The notes under the pieces are model-generated. The model worked only from the letters and a program-made list of their open reading frames with translations, was not told the origin of the DNA and did no database searches. Below are positions 7,164 through 15,847 of a stretch of 64,000 nucleotides of DNA, in pieces. This DNA is from Inquilinus limosus_F (GTDB taxonomy: Bacteria > Pseudomonadota > Alphaproteobacteria > DSM-16000 > Inquilinaceae): positions 62,001-126,000 of the forward strand of contig NZ_JAHVDK010000024.1 of the NCBI RefSeq assembly GCF_051487185.1, given 5' to 3'. How positions within the stretch are numbered: the first letter of the stretch is position 1; each line of letters starts with the position of its first letter. A program made the position numbers and the translations under genes.

Positions 7164-9116
7164 TCAGGGTGAGGTTATCTGGGCGACGGCGTCGAGGAAC
7201 TGCCGCCGTCTGCCCTCGTCGGGGATCAGCACCACTTCGCCGAGCCATTGCAGGGCGCGTTCACGTGTGAACGGCCCTTCCCCGTGCCAGTTGCGCCCGA
7301 GGCGCAGGAAGAATTCCTCGCCGGCCGCCCTGGCTTCGGCGGCCCGGCCCGTCGACGCCAGAGCCACGGCGCGCCAGGCGACGAGCTCGGGGACCGTCTC
7401 CGGACCGAGCGGAGCGAGCGCCAGAGCGCGCTCATGGGCCCCGGCATGCATGCAGGCCACGGCCAGGTACCAGTAGAAATAGGCCGGCGGAGCAGGATGG
7501 ATCGCCAGGGCCCGCTCGCCGCACCGGATCGCCTCGTCGATCGAGCCGAGGTGCGCGAGCCCCTCGGCACAGGCGATCAGCGTCATCGGATCCTCCGGAT
7601 TGAGGGCGCGCCCCTGCTCGAAATGCCGGCGCGCCTGCTCCGGCATGCGCTGGCGCAGATAGGCCCAGGCGGCGATCATGTGGCCATAGCTGTCCCAAGG
7701 GTCGATCGCGAGAGCGTCCCGCGCGAGCTGGGTCGCGTGCGCGAGGCTCTCGGCGCTGCTTTTCATCCCGGGCACCAGCTGCTGCCGCGAGAGCTCGATC
7801 GAGGCGAGGCCAGAGAGCGGCCGGGCGAAGCCGGGATCCGCCGCCGCCGCGCGCGTCAGCAGCGGCACGGCGGCGTCGAACGCCTCGCTGCTGAAGGTCT
7901 CCGCCATCCGGTCGCCGGCCAGCCATAGATCGTAGGCGTCGGCAGCCTCGCCGAGCCGAGGCCTGCGTTCTGTCCGGATGACATGGTCGATCCGGAGCAC
8001 GAAGCCGCTCAGAAGCGGCAGCACCGACGCCAGATCCAGGACCGACGGAAAGGTGAATACTTCGGCCAGATGCTGCAGATTCGTCGCCGTGTCGCCCAGG
8101 CGCATGCCGTAGCGGCAGATGTGACCGTCGTGCCGCAGGCCGGTGCGCAGCAGATACTGGCCGGCCTCGAACGCCTGCTCGGGCGACGCGACCAGGCGGG
8201 TGGAGAAGGTTCGGTACCGGGACAGCGCGATGACGAGCTCGTCTTCGAGGAGCAGCGAGAGATCCCGCACCAGCTCGGGCGGCCCGATCGGAGGCTGGGC
8301 GAAGACCGCCACGACGGGCGTCCGGTGCGGAATCGTCCGCCGGACCGGTGCTGCACCCTGGCGAGTCCCCTCCTCCAGCCGGCGGCGAAGGGCGTCGACA
8401 TGGGATCGAAGCTCGGCCGAGGGCTCGACATCGAGCAGGCGGGCCAGGGCCTTGCGGCACTGCTCGAACTGCCGCAACGCCGCCCCTATGGCGCCCTTGC
8501 GGGCATGCAGATCGATCAGCACGCGGTGACCGCCCTCATGGGCCGGATCGATGCGCAGGAGCGCTTCGGCCAAGGCTTCGAGATCCGATTCCCGCCCCGC
8601 TGTCTCCGCCTCGGCGATGGCCTTCTCCAGCGCGCGCACGATGGCGGACCGGCGCGATTCGCGCTCCGCCGCCAGCCATTCGTCGAAGGCCGGATCAGGC
8701 GCAACAACATCGCCCAGGAACTCGCCTAGCCAGCCGGCGCTCGCCCGCAGGACCGCGTCCGTGGTGCCGATCGCCAAGAGCCTGTCGATCTCCAGGGCAT
8801 CGACGGCGACGGCCCGCGTATCGAGGCGGACGCCGAGACGATCGGTGGCCAGCACGTCGCTGACAGACTTGCCGAAGGTCCGCCGGAGCTCGAGCAGCGC
8901 ATGGCGCAGCGACGTCTGTGCCTGCAGCTGATCCCGATCGCCCCAGAGCAGACCGACAAGCCGTTCACGGCGCGCCTGGCCGTTCGGTTGCAGGGCGACA
9001 AAAGCCAGGAGACAGAAGGCCTTTCGCAGACGCGGCGTGCAGTCGCTTCCGTCGGGGCCGATCAATCGCGGATCCCCGAACAGCCTCAGCGCAAATCCGC
9101 TCGCAGGCGCCTCCAT
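7164..9116 (-). CDS. SARP/BTAD-type transcriptional regulator with TPR C-terminal half
   Basis: About 650 residues. Residues 1-75 form an OmpR-like winged helix (FALRLFGDPRLIGPDG, RRERLVGLLWGDRD, SLRHALLELRRTF), and 75-220 a bacterial transcriptional activation (BTAD) domain with TPR-like helices ending DVEPSAELRSHVDAL. About 260-330 resembles the AdenylateCyclase/CadC-type linker (PVVAVFAQPPIG...), and 380-640 holds TPR-like repeats (YGHMIAAWAYLRQRMPEQA, ARRHFEQGRALNPEDP). No NB-ARC ATPase is present. The ATG at 9116 is preferred to a TTG 57 bases upstream, although the binding site (AGGGCG) is modest. Family members activate nearby genes, often secondary-metabolite genes; the target here is unknown. 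Confidence 0.8.
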   Translation of the reverse strand: MEAPASGFALRLFGDPRLIGPDGSDCTPRLRKAFCLLAFVALQPNGQARRERLVGLLWGDRDQLQAQTSLRHALLELRRTFGKSVSDVLATDRLGVRLDTRAVAVDALEIDRLLAIGTTDAVLRASAGWLGEFLGDVVAPDPAFDEWLAAERESRRSAIVRALEKAIAEAETAGRESDLEALAEALLRIDPAHEGGHRVLIDLHARKGAIGAALRQFEQCRKALARLLDVEPSAELRSHVDALRRRLEEGTRQGAAPVRRTIPHRTPVVAVFAQPPIGPPELVRDLSLLLEDELVIALSRYRTFSTRLVASPEQAFEAGQYLLRTGLRHDGHICRYGMRLGDTATNLQHLAEVFTFPSVLDLASVLPLLSGFVLRIDHVIRTERRPRLGEAADAYDLWLAGDRMAETFSSEAFDAAVPLLTRAAAADPGFARPLSGLASIELSRQQLVPGMKSSAESLAHATQLARDALAIDPWDSYGHMIAAWAYLRQRMPEQARRHFEQGRALNPEDPMTLIACAEGLAHLGSIDEAIRCGERALAIHPAPPAYFYWYLAVACMHAGAHERALALAPLGPETVPELVAWRAVALASTGRAAEARAAGEEFFLRLGRNWHGEGPFTRERALQWLGEVVLIPDEGRRRQFLDAVAQITSP

Positions 9117-9390
9117 GATCGTCGCCCTGCTGATTCCGAGAAAAACAACCCCACCGACAGCGAAGCCGCCCAAGCCATTTTCAAAAGATCTCAGGCAAGG
9201 GCATCGATTTTCAGGCGCCAGGAATTTTGACGTACGCTCCGAATTACATCTTAATGACCAGACGGAACTCTTCCGTTCCCGACACTTTCGAGAAAATATC
9301 TATCATAAAATTGTGGATAAATTAAGCCGATGCAGACGCATATTTGGACTTATTTCCGGACTGCGGATGAGACTTGCGTCGTGTCCGGGG
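9117..9390. other. Intergenic region upstream of the SARP-like regulator
   Basis: With the hairpin that follows, about 320 bases lie between the regulator (leftward) and the end of putA. The part 9225-9345 is AT-rich (e.g. AAAATTGTGGATAAATTAAG) and is the likely promoter of the regulator. No gene is seen. Confidence 0.4.
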
Positions 9391-9419
9391 CTTCGCCGAG
9401 GAGAGCCTCCTCGGCGAAG
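9391..9419 (-). terminator. Terminator-like hairpin after putA
   Basis: Perfect 12-bp stem (CTTCGCCGAGGA / TCCTCGGCGAAG) with a 5-base loop, 20 bases beyond the putA stop on the minus strand. No U-run follows, so efficiency is uncertain. Confidence 0.55.
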
Positions 9420-9439
9420 ACGTATTCCGGTCGTCGGGG

Positions 9440-12400
9440 TTACCCGATCGTCATCAGACTGGCATTGCCGCCGGCGGCAGCGGTGTTGTTGCTGATCGAC
9501 CGCTCACGCAGCAGCCATTCGAGCGCATAGAAGGCCCGGCCTTCGGCCAGATCGGCACGGGTTGCCCCCTGCACCGGCACCAGCGGGCCCGGCCGAGCCG
9601 CGATCGCCTGGTTCACCGCGTGCAGCGCGTCGCCATCGCCCTCGAACAGAACCGCATCGGCGTCCGCCGAGGACCAGTCGTCGACGCGGGCCAGGACCGG
9701 CTTCAGCGTCTGCGGCAGGGTACCAACCAAGGCATCGGCGACCTCGGCCGGGGCCGCCAGCACCGCCCGGTTGCCGGTCGCCAGCGCCGCGCCGATCTGC
9801 AGCGCCGCGCCCGTCACGCTCTGCGCCAGGCACAGCACCGTGCCGCGCGGCTCCAGGATGTAGCTGTTCTTCTCGCCGACCGGCCCGGGCAGCTCGAGGG
9901 TGACGCCGAGCGGGCTGCGCTCCTCATGGGCGGCGACGCGCCCGGCCTCGGCCTCGCGGCCATTCTTGCGCAGGACCGCGGCCCATTCCCGCAGCGCCTG
10001 GAAGCGCTTGTCGCCCGCCGCGGCGCGGGCCGGATCGGCCGGCACCGGCCCGGCTTCCGGCCGGACCGACAGGAGCCGATACAGGTACAGCGGGCCGCCG
10101 GCCTTGGGTCCGGTGCCGGACAGGCCGTGGCCGCCGAAGGGCTGCACCCCGACCACCGCGCCGATCAGGTTGCGGTTGACATAGACGTTGCCGGCCGAGA
10201 TGCGGTGCGAGACATGGGCGATGGTCTCGTCGATCCGGGTGTGCACGCCGAAGGTCAGGCCGTAGCCGGAGGCGTTGACCGCGCCGATCAGGCGGTCGAG
10301 CTGGCTGCGGCGGTAGCACAGCACATGCAGCACCGGCCCGAACACCTCGCGCTTCAGCTCGGCGATGTCATCGATCTCGATCAGCGTCGGCGGCACGAAG
10401 GTGCCGTGCCGCGCCGCCTCCGGCGGCGGCAGGGCGTGGATCTTCCGGCCCTTCGCCTGCATCGCCTCGATGTGTTTGGTGATGCCCGCCCGCGCCTCCT
10501 CCGTGATTACCGGGCCGACATCGGCGGACAGCCGGTCGGGATTGCCGACCGACAGCTCCGCCATCGCACCCTTCAGCATGATCAGCACCCGGTCGGCAAC
10601 CTCCTCCTGCAGGCACAGGACGCGCAGCGCCGAGCAGCGCTGGCCGGCGCTGTCGAAGGCCGAGGTCAGCACGTCGCCCACGACCTGCTCCGGCAGCGCC
10701 GAGCTGTCGACGATCAGCGCGTTCTGGCCGCCGGTCTCTGCGATCAGCGGGATCGGCCGGCCCTCCGGGTCGAGGCGGTCGGCCAGCACCGACTGGATAA
10801 TCTTGGCGACCTCGGTCGAGCCGGTGAACATCACGCCGCGGGTGCGGGAATCGGCCACCAGCCGCGCCCCGACCTCGCCGGCGCCGGGCACCAGTTGCAC
10901 CGCCCCGGCCGGCACCCCCGCCTCGCGCAGGATGCGGACCGCCGCGGCCGCGATCAGCGGCGTCTCCTCCGCCGGCTTGGCCAGAACGGCGTTGCCGGCG
11001 GCCAGCGCCGCCGCGACCTGGCCGGTGAAGATCGCCAGCGGGAAGTTCCAGGGGCTGATGCAGACCACGGGGCCGAGCGGCCGGTGGGTGTCGTTGGAGA
11101 ACTGGTCCCGCACTTGGGCCGCGTAATAGCGCAGGAAGTCGACCGCCTCGCGCACCTCGCCGATCGCGTTCGACAGGGTCTTGCCGGCCTCGCGCACGAT
11201 GGTGCCGAGCAGGGCCGGCATCCGCGCCTCCATCAGGTCGGCGGCGCGCAACAGGCAGGCGGCGCGGTCGGCCGGCGGCGTCGCCTGCCAGATCGGCGCC
11301 GCCGCCGCGGCCAGGGCCATGGCCTCGTCGACCTGATCCGGCGAGGCCTCGACCACCTGCCCCACCACGTCGCGCCGGTCCGCCGGGTTGCGGACCTCAC
11401 GTGCCCGCCCCAACTCCATGGGCCCATCGCGGTCGCCGTCGCCCAGCATCGGAACGGCGCGGACCACGGCATCGGCCCCGGCCAGGAGGGCGGCGGAGAG
11501 CGAGGCCAGGCGTTGCTCATTGGTCAGGTCGAGGCCGGCCGAGTTCTCGCGGATCTCGCCGAACAAAGCGCGCGGATGGGCGATCTTCGGATGCGGGGCG
11601 CCGAGCGGCTGGATCTTGCGCGCGGCCTCGACCGGGTCCGCGATCAACTCGTCGACCGAGACGTCGGAATCGCCGATCCGGTTGACGAAGGAGGTGTTGG
11701 CGCCGTTCTCCAGCAGGCGCCGCACGAGATAGGCCAGCAGCGTCTCATGGGTGCCGACCGGGGCGTAGATCCGGCACGGCCGGTCCAGCTTGTCGCGGCC
11801 GACCACCTCCTCATACAGCCCCTCGCCCATGCCGTGCAGGCACTGGAACTCGTATTGGCCGCGATAGTAGTTCTCGCCGGCCATCTTGTAGATGGTGGCC
11901 AGCGTCTGGGCGTTGTGGGTGGCGAATTGCGGGAACACCGCGTCCGGCGCCGCCAGCAGCTTGCGGGCGCAGGCCAGGTAGGAGACGTCGGTGTAGATCT
12001 TGCGGGTGTAGACCGGGAAGCCCTCCAGCCCCTCGACCTGGGCGCGCTTGATCTCGCTGTCCCAATAGGCGCCCTTGACCAGCCGCACCATCAGCCGGTG
12101 GCCGCTGCGCCGGGCCAGGTCGATGATCCAGTCGATCACGAAGGGGCAGCGCTTCTGATAGGCCTGGACGACGAAGCCGATGCCGTTCCAGCCGGCCAGG
12201 GCCGGGTCGAAGCACAGCGCCTCCAGCAGGTCGAGCGACAGCTCGAGCCGGTCGGCCTCCTCGGCGTCGATGTTGAGGCCGATGTCGTAGCTGCGGGCCA
12301 GCACCGCCAGCGCGGTCAGCCGCGGCAGCAGTTCGCCCTTCACCCGCTCGGCCTGGGCGCGGGAGTAGCGCGGATGCAGCGCTGACAGCTTGACCGAGAT

Positions 12401-13357
12401 GCCCGGCCCCTCATAGATGCCGCGCCGCTCCCCCGCCTTGCCGATGGCGTGGATCGCCTGCTCGTAGTCGCGGTAATAGCGGTCGGCGTCGGCCGCGGTG
12501 GTCGCCGCCTCGCCCAGCATGTCGTAGGAGTAGCGGAAGCCCTTGGCCTCCATCTTCCGGCCGTTGGCCAGGGCCTCGGAGATGGTCTGGCCGGAGACGA
12601 ACTGCTCGCCCATCATCCGCATGGCGATGTCGACACCCTTACGGATCAGGGGCTCGCCGCCCTTGCCGATCAGCCGGGTCAGGGCGGCGGACAGGCCGGC
12701 CTCGCTGCTGGTGGTCACCAGCCTGCCGGTCACCACCAGGCCCCAGGCGGCGGCGTTGACGAACAGCGACGGACTCTGCCCGACATGGGACTGCCAGTCG
12801 CCCGAGGCGATCTTGTCGCGGATCAGCGCGTCGCGGGTGGCGCGGTCGGGGATGCGCAGCAGCGCCTCGGCCAGGCACATCAGGGCCACGCCCTCATGGC
12901 TCGACAGCGAGAACTCCTGGATCAGCCCCTCGACCCCGCGGCCGACGCCCTTGGCGCGCAGCGCCTCGACCAGCCGGCGGGCGATGAGGCGGGCACCGTC
13001 GGTCACCGGCTTCGGCAGGGCGGCGCCGGCCAGGATATAGGGCAGGCACTCCTCCTCCGGCCGGCGATAGGCGGCGGTGATCTTGGCGCGCAGCACGGTC
13101 TGCGGCTGCACCGATTGCGCGAATTCCAGGAAGGGCTGCGGCCCGGCCTCCTCGGCCGCCGACGCGCCGTCGGCAACCTCGACGCCATCGGCCTCGTCGA
13201 CCCCGCCGAAGGTCTCGCCACGCTCGACCCGGTCGAGCATCGCCAGCATGGCCTGCTTGACCAGCCAGTGCGGGGTGCGGCCCTGCTTCTCCGCCGCCGC
13301 CCTCAGCCGCGCCCGCAACTCGTCATCGATCTTCACGCCGAACGTCGTGCTGCCCAT
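9440..13357 (-). CDS. putA: Trifunctional PutA: proline dehydrogenase / P5C dehydrogenase / proline-responsive repressor
   Basis: Oxidises proline to glutamate in two steps (FAD-linked proline dehydrogenase, then NAD-linked delta-1-pyrroline-5-carboxylate dehydrogenase) at the inner membrane face. About 1305 residues, the usual length of long PutA. Domains: ribbon-helix-helix DNA-binding at residues 1-50 (MGSTTFGVKIDDELRARL); PRODH barrel about 200-530 (RLVKGAYWDSEIKRAQVEG, YAPVGTHETLLAYLVRRLLE); aldehyde dehydrogenase about 620-1080 with FTGSTEVAK and the catalytic Cys in SAGQRCSALRVL; and a C-terminal domain about 1080-1305. The ATG at 13357 was chosen because it starts exactly at the RHH domain; upstream codons encode no known element. 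The RHH should bind the inverted repeat at 13410-13444 (autorepression, as in E. coli). No putP neighbour is present. Confidence 0.97.
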   Translation of the reverse strand: MGSTTFGVKIDDELRARLRAAAEKQGRTPHWLVKQAMLAMLDRVERGETFGGVDEADGVEVADGASAAEEAGPQPFLEFAQSVQPQTVLRAKITAAYRRPEEECLPYILAGAALPKPVTDGARLIARRLVEALRAKGVGRGVEGLIQEFSLSSHEGVALMCLAEALLRIPDRATRDALIRDKIASGDWQSHVGQSPSLFVNAAAWGLVVTGRLVTTSSEAGLSAALTRLIGKGGEPLIRKGVDIAMRMMGEQFVSGQTISEALANGRKMEAKGFRYSYDMLGEAATTAADADRYYRDYEQAIHAIGKAGERRGIYEGPGISVKLSALHPRYSRAQAERVKGELLPRLTALAVLARSYDIGLNIDAEEADRLELSLDLLEALCFDPALAGWNGIGFVVQAYQKRCPFVIDWIIDLARRSGHRLMVRLVKGAYWDSEIKRAQVEGLEGFPVYTRKIYTDVSYLACARKLLAAPDAVFPQFATHNAQTLATIYKMAGENYYRGQYEFQCLHGMGEGLYEEVVGRDKLDRPCRIYAPVGTHETLLAYLVRRLLENGANTSFVNRIGDSDVSVDELIADPVEAARKIQPLGAPHPKIAHPRALFGEIRENSAGLDLTNEQRLASLSAALLAGADAVVRAVPMLGDGDRDGPMELGRAREVRNPADRRDVVGQVVEASPDQVDEAMALAAAAAPIWQATPPADRAACLLRAADLMEARMPALLGTIVREAGKTLSNAIGEVREAVDFLRYYAAQVRDQFSNDTHRPLGPVVCISPWNFPLAIFTGQVAAALAAGNAVLAKPAEETPLIAAAAVRILREAGVPAGAVQLVPGAGEVGARLVADSRTRGVMFTGSTEVAKIIQSVLADRLDPEGRPIPLIAETGGQNALIVDSSALPEQVVGDVLTSAFDSAGQRCSALRVLCLQEEVADRVLIMLKGAMAELSVGNPDRLSADVGPVITEEARAGITKHIEAMQAKGRKIHALPPPEAARHGTFVPPTLIEIDDIAELKREVFGPVLHVLCYRRSQLDRLIGAVNASGYGLTFGVHTRIDETIAHVSHRISAGNVYVNRNLIGAVVGVQPFGGHGLSGTGPKAGGPLYLYRLLSVRPEAGPVPADPARAAAGDKRFQALREWAAVLRKNGREAEAGRVAAHEERSPLGVTLELPGPVGEKNSYILEPRGTVLCLAQSVTGAALQIGAALATGNRAVLAAPAEVADALVGTLPQTLKPVLARVDDWSSADADAVLFEGDGDALHAVNQAIAARPGPLVPVQGATRADLAEGRAFYALEWLLRERSISNNTAAAGGNASLMTIG

Positions 13358-13409
13358 GGCTCTGCCCCGTCCCGAGACTGTGGATGGAGTAGTATCACCG
13401 CGACGGCAG

Positions 13410-13444
13410 GAGGTGCAACCGAAGCGGGAGACAGGTTGCACCTC
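13410..13444. promoter_or_regulatory. Candidate PutA operator (GTTGCA inverted repeat)
   Basis: GAGGTGCAACC (13410-13420) and GGTTGCACCTC (13434-13444) form an 11-bp perfect inverted repeat with a 13-base spacer, 53-87 bases upstream of the putA ATG. Each arm contains GTTGCA, the recognition hexamer established for the E. coli PutA ribbon-helix-helix. This PutA keeps that domain, so autorepression in the absence of proline is a direct inference. Confidence 0.7.
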
Positions 13445-13480
13445 TCGATCCAGTCAAGTCGCACGACATGGGTGGGCGAT

Positions 13481-13522
13481 CGTCATCCGAGCGACAGCAG
13501 ACGTCATCCGCGCGACAGCAGA
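13481..13522. repeat. Tandem pair of 21-bp repeats
   Basis: Two head-to-tail 21-base units (13481-13501 and 13502-13522) differ at one base (CGTCATCCG followed by A or C, then GCGACAGCAGA). Part of a third (ATCGTCATCG) follows. They lie between putA and the acetyltransferase gene. They are possibly repeated protein-binding sites for the promoter of the gene at 13575, or simple slippage. Confidence 0.6.
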
Positions 13523-13574
13523 ATCGTCATCGAATTTGTCTAGACCTCCATACGGTGCTTCCGTGGAGGGTCTG

Positions 13575-14201
13575 ATGAGCCCGAAAACCCTGGGGCCGGA
13601 GCCCCTGATCCATCCGACCGCCCGCGTCTCCGCCAGCCGGCTCGGCGCCTATACCGAGATCGGCGCCCATGCCGTGCTCGATGAGGTCGAGCTCGGCGAC
13701 TACAGCTACCTGATGGACGGCGCGATGGCCTGGTGCATCGAGATCGGCAGATTCTGCTCGATCGCCGCCTATACCCGCCTGAACGCGCCGAACCATCCGA
13801 CCTGGCGGGCGACGCAGCACCATTTCACTTACCGCTCCGCCGCCTATGGCCTGTCCGAAGCGGATGATGACGACTTCTTCGCCTGGCGTCGCGACCACCG
13901 GGTGGTGATCGGCCACGATGTCTGGATCGGCCACGGCGCCATCGTGCTGCCCGGGGTCACGGTCGGCACCGGGGCCGCGATCGGGGCCGGCGCCGTGGTC
14001 ACGCGCGACGTGGCCCCTTACACCATCGTCGCCGGCAGCCCGGCCTGGCCGATCCGCCGCCGGGTGACCGAGGCGGTGGAGGCGCGCCTTCTGGCGCTGG
14101 CCTGGTGGAACTGGCCGCACGACCGGCTGCGCGCCGCTCTCGCGGATTTCAGGGCGCTCGACGCGGAGGCGTTCTGCGCCAGGCACGAGGCCGGCGGATG
14201 A
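13575..14201 (+). CDS. Hexapeptide-repeat (left-handed beta-helix) acetyltransferase, phosphonate-metabolism-associated family
   Basis: A 208-residue protein with LbH hexapeptide repeats: IHPTARVSASRLGAYTEIG, a central IGRFCSIAAYTRLNAPNHPT, then VIGHDVWIGHGAIVLPGVTV, GTGAAIGAGAVV, APYTIVAGSPAWPIRRR. The FTYRSAAYGL and DDDFFAWRR inserts resemble the subfamily often found in phosphonate (phn) loci rather than classical chloramphenicol acetyltransferases. Acetyl-CoA is the expected donor and the acceptor is unknown. No phn genes are in the window. Start: ATG with GGAGGG five bases upstream; a long open extension upstream overlaps putA's control region and is not coding. Confidence 0.85.
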   Translation: MSPKTLGPEPLIHPTARVSASRLGAYTEIGAHAVLDEVELGDYSYLMDGAMAWCIEIGRFCSIAAYTRLNAPNHPTWRATQHHFTYRSAAYGLSEADDDDFFAWRRDHRVVIGHDVWIGHGAIVLPGVTVGTGAAIGAGAVVTRDVAPYTIVAGSPAWPIRRRVTEAVEARLLALAWWNWPHDRLRAALADFRALDAEAFCARHEAGG

Positions 14202-14275
14202 GCCTTCGATGACGGAACTGACCACCCCGCAACCCGGTTGTTGCAACACTGCTGTCGCAACGAGAGGGCCGGGCG

Positions 14276-15046
14276 ATTCCGTCGATCACCGCCGCTGCCG
14301 CGCCGACGCCGCATGATCCGCAGGCGGAGGCGTTTTATGCCGAGGCGCTGCGCGAGCTGGCCGCCACCGGCCTGCCTTTCCTGCTGGCCGGGACCTATGC
14401 GGTCAGCGCCTATACCGGCATCTCGCGGCCGACCAAGGACCTGGACGTCTTCTGCAAGGCCGGCGACAGCCCGCGCATCCTCGGCCATTTCCGCACCCTC
14501 GGTTACGCCGTCGAGATCGAGGATGAGCGTTGGCTGGGCAAGGTGCGCAAGGGCCCGCACTTCTTCGATGTGATCCACGCCTCGTCGAACGGCACCATGC
14601 CGGTGAACGACCAGTGGTTCGCGCATGCGCGGGAGATCGAGGTGTTCGGCACCCAGGTGCGGATCGTCGCCCCGACCGAGCTGATCTGGTCCAAGGCCTT
14701 CATCCAGATGCGCCACCGCCACGACGGCGCCGACGTGGTCCATGTCATATTGAAGCAGGACGACCAGATCGATTGGCGGCGGCTGCTCGGCTACATGGAA
14801 CTGCACTGGGAGATCCTGCTCGCCCATCTGCTGACCTTCCGCTGGGCCTATCCGAGCGAACGCAACCGGGTGCCGCGCTGGCTGATGGACGAGCTGATGG
14901 ACCGGCTGCGCCACCAGCTCGACCTGCCGCCGCCGCAGATGAAGATCTGCCGCGGCCGCATGCTGTCGCAGGTCGACTTTGCGGCGGCGGTCGAGGAGTG
15001 GGGCTTCGCCGATGTCGGCGGCGAAGGCGAGTGGCGCGACGCGTGA
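14276..15046 (+). CDS. Nucleotidyltransferase-fold protein without a standard start codon
   Basis: The frame encodes FLLAGTYAVSAYTGIS then RPTKDLDVF, the Gly-rich turn and DxD (Asp55/Asp57 in this numbering) of a pol-beta-type nucleotidyltransferase, followed by a helical C-terminal part, about 256 residues. Oddity: from the in-frame TGA near 14218 to the core there is no ATG, GTG or TTG; the first GTG (14543) lies past the DxD. The start given is an ATT at 14276 preceded by GAGAGG, a rare but documented start codon type. Alternatively, an ATG at 14210 opens a 35-codon frame that a single indel would join to this one. The reaction is unknown. The next gene is a metallophosphoesterase 25 bases on, suggesting a paired system. 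Confidence 0.6.
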   Translation: MPSITAAAAPTPHDPQAEAFYAEALRELAATGLPFLLAGTYAVSAYTGISRPTKDLDVFCKAGDSPRILGHFRTLGYAVEIEDERWLGKVRKGPHFFDVIHASSNGTMPVNDQWFAHAREIEVFGTQVRIVAPTELIWSKAFIQMRHRHDGADVVHVILKQDDQIDWRRLLGYMELHWEILLAHLLTFRWAYPSERNRVPRWLMDELMDRLRHQLDLPPPQMKICRGRMLSQVDFAAAVEEWGFADVGGEGEWRDA

Positions 15047-15071
15047 AACGACACAACCATCGGGACCGACC

Positions 15072-15788
15072 ATGGCGGAGAAGGAGAAGTTCACCGTCGC
15101 CGCGATCGGCGACATCCATGTCAAAGAGGATTCGGATCCCCTGCGCGAGATGTTCGGGGAGATCGCCCAGGCGGCCGACGCGCTGGTTCTGTGCGGCGAC
15201 CTCACCGACACCGGCACGGCGCGGCAGGCGGAGCGCCTGGCCGAGGACCTGCGCGCCTGCCCTATCCCGGTGGTCGGTGTGCTGGGCAACCACGATTACG
15301 AAAGCGGCCAAGTCGACGAGGTGCGGTCGATCCTGACCCAGGGGGGCCTGCGCCTGCTCGACGGTAGTGCCGTCGAGCTGGACGGCGTCGGCTTCGTCGG
15401 GGTCAAAGGTTTCGCCGGCGGCTTCGGCCGGCGCATGCTGGGGTCCTTCGGCGAGCCGGAGACCAAGGAGTTCGTCTCCGTCGCGATCCGAGAGGCGATG
15501 CGGCTCGAGAACGCGATGCGGACGGTGAAGACGCAGCGCGCGATCGTCGTGCTGCACTACGCCCCGGTCGTCGAGACGATCGAGGGCGAGCCTCTGGAGA
15601 TCTACCCCTTCCTCGGCTCATCGCGCCTGGCCGAGACGATCGACCGCTTCACCGTGAGCGCCGTGGTCCACGGCCATGCCCATCGTGGCGTCTATCAGGG
15701 CCAGACCCCGGGCGGTGCGCCGGTCTACAACGTCGCCTGGGCGATCATGAAGCCGAGCGACCGGCCTTACGCGCTGATCGAGCTGTGA
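15072..15788 (+). CDS. Calcineurin-like metallophosphoesterase
   Basis: A 238-residue, probably cytoplasmic dinuclear-metal phosphoesterase. All family blocks are present: GDIH (Asp14/His16), GDLTD (Asp43), GNHD (Asn73/His74), a later His in VVLHYAPV and GHAH near the C terminus. The substrate is unknown; the fold hydrolyses phosphomonoesters, phosphodiesters or cyclic nucleotides. The ATG at 15072 is weakly sited, but upstream frame overlaps the nucleotidyltransferase gene. Same strand, 25 bases after that gene, so probably co-transcribed. A strong terminator follows 15 bases after the stop. Confidence 0.85.
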   Translation: MAEKEKFTVAAIGDIHVKEDSDPLREMFGEIAQAADALVLCGDLTDTGTARQAERLAEDLRACPIPVVGVLGNHDYESGQVDEVRSILTQGGLRLLDGSAVELDGVGFVGVKGFAGGFGRRMLGSFGEPETKEFVSVAIREAMRLENAMRTVKTQRAIVVLHYAPVVETIEGEPLEIYPFLGSSRLAETIDRFTVSAVVHGHAHRGVYQGQTPGGAPVYNVAWAIMKPSDRPYALIEL

Positions 15789-15802
15789 GGCGCAGCAGAC
15801 GG

Positions 15803-15828
15803 AAAGGGCCGCCCTGCGGCGGCCCTTT
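15803..15828. terminator. Bidirectional terminator between convergent genes
   Basis: AAAGGGCCGCC, loop CTGC, GGCGGCCCTTT: 11-bp perfect GC-rich stem with A/T ends on both sides. It sits between the metallophosphoesterase stop and the stop of the MepK-like gene, so it can serve both. Confidence 0.85.
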
Positions 15829-15847
15829 GCCCGATCGCTATGCGCCC

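Noticed and set aside
9374..12385. 1003-codon plus-strand open frame opposite putA
   Set aside because: Antisense to a complete PutA; Arg/Gln/Gly-biased composition produced by high-GC codon use, no ribosome site or domain.
13575..14201. Phosphonate degradation locus
   Set aside because: The acetyltransferase family is known from phn loci, but no C-P lyase or transport genes are in the window.
14210..15788. Toxin-antitoxin or abortive-infection (AbiEii-like) system
   Set aside because: Only the generic nucleotidyltransferase fold is seen; no antitoxin gene, and the partner is a phosphoesterase.
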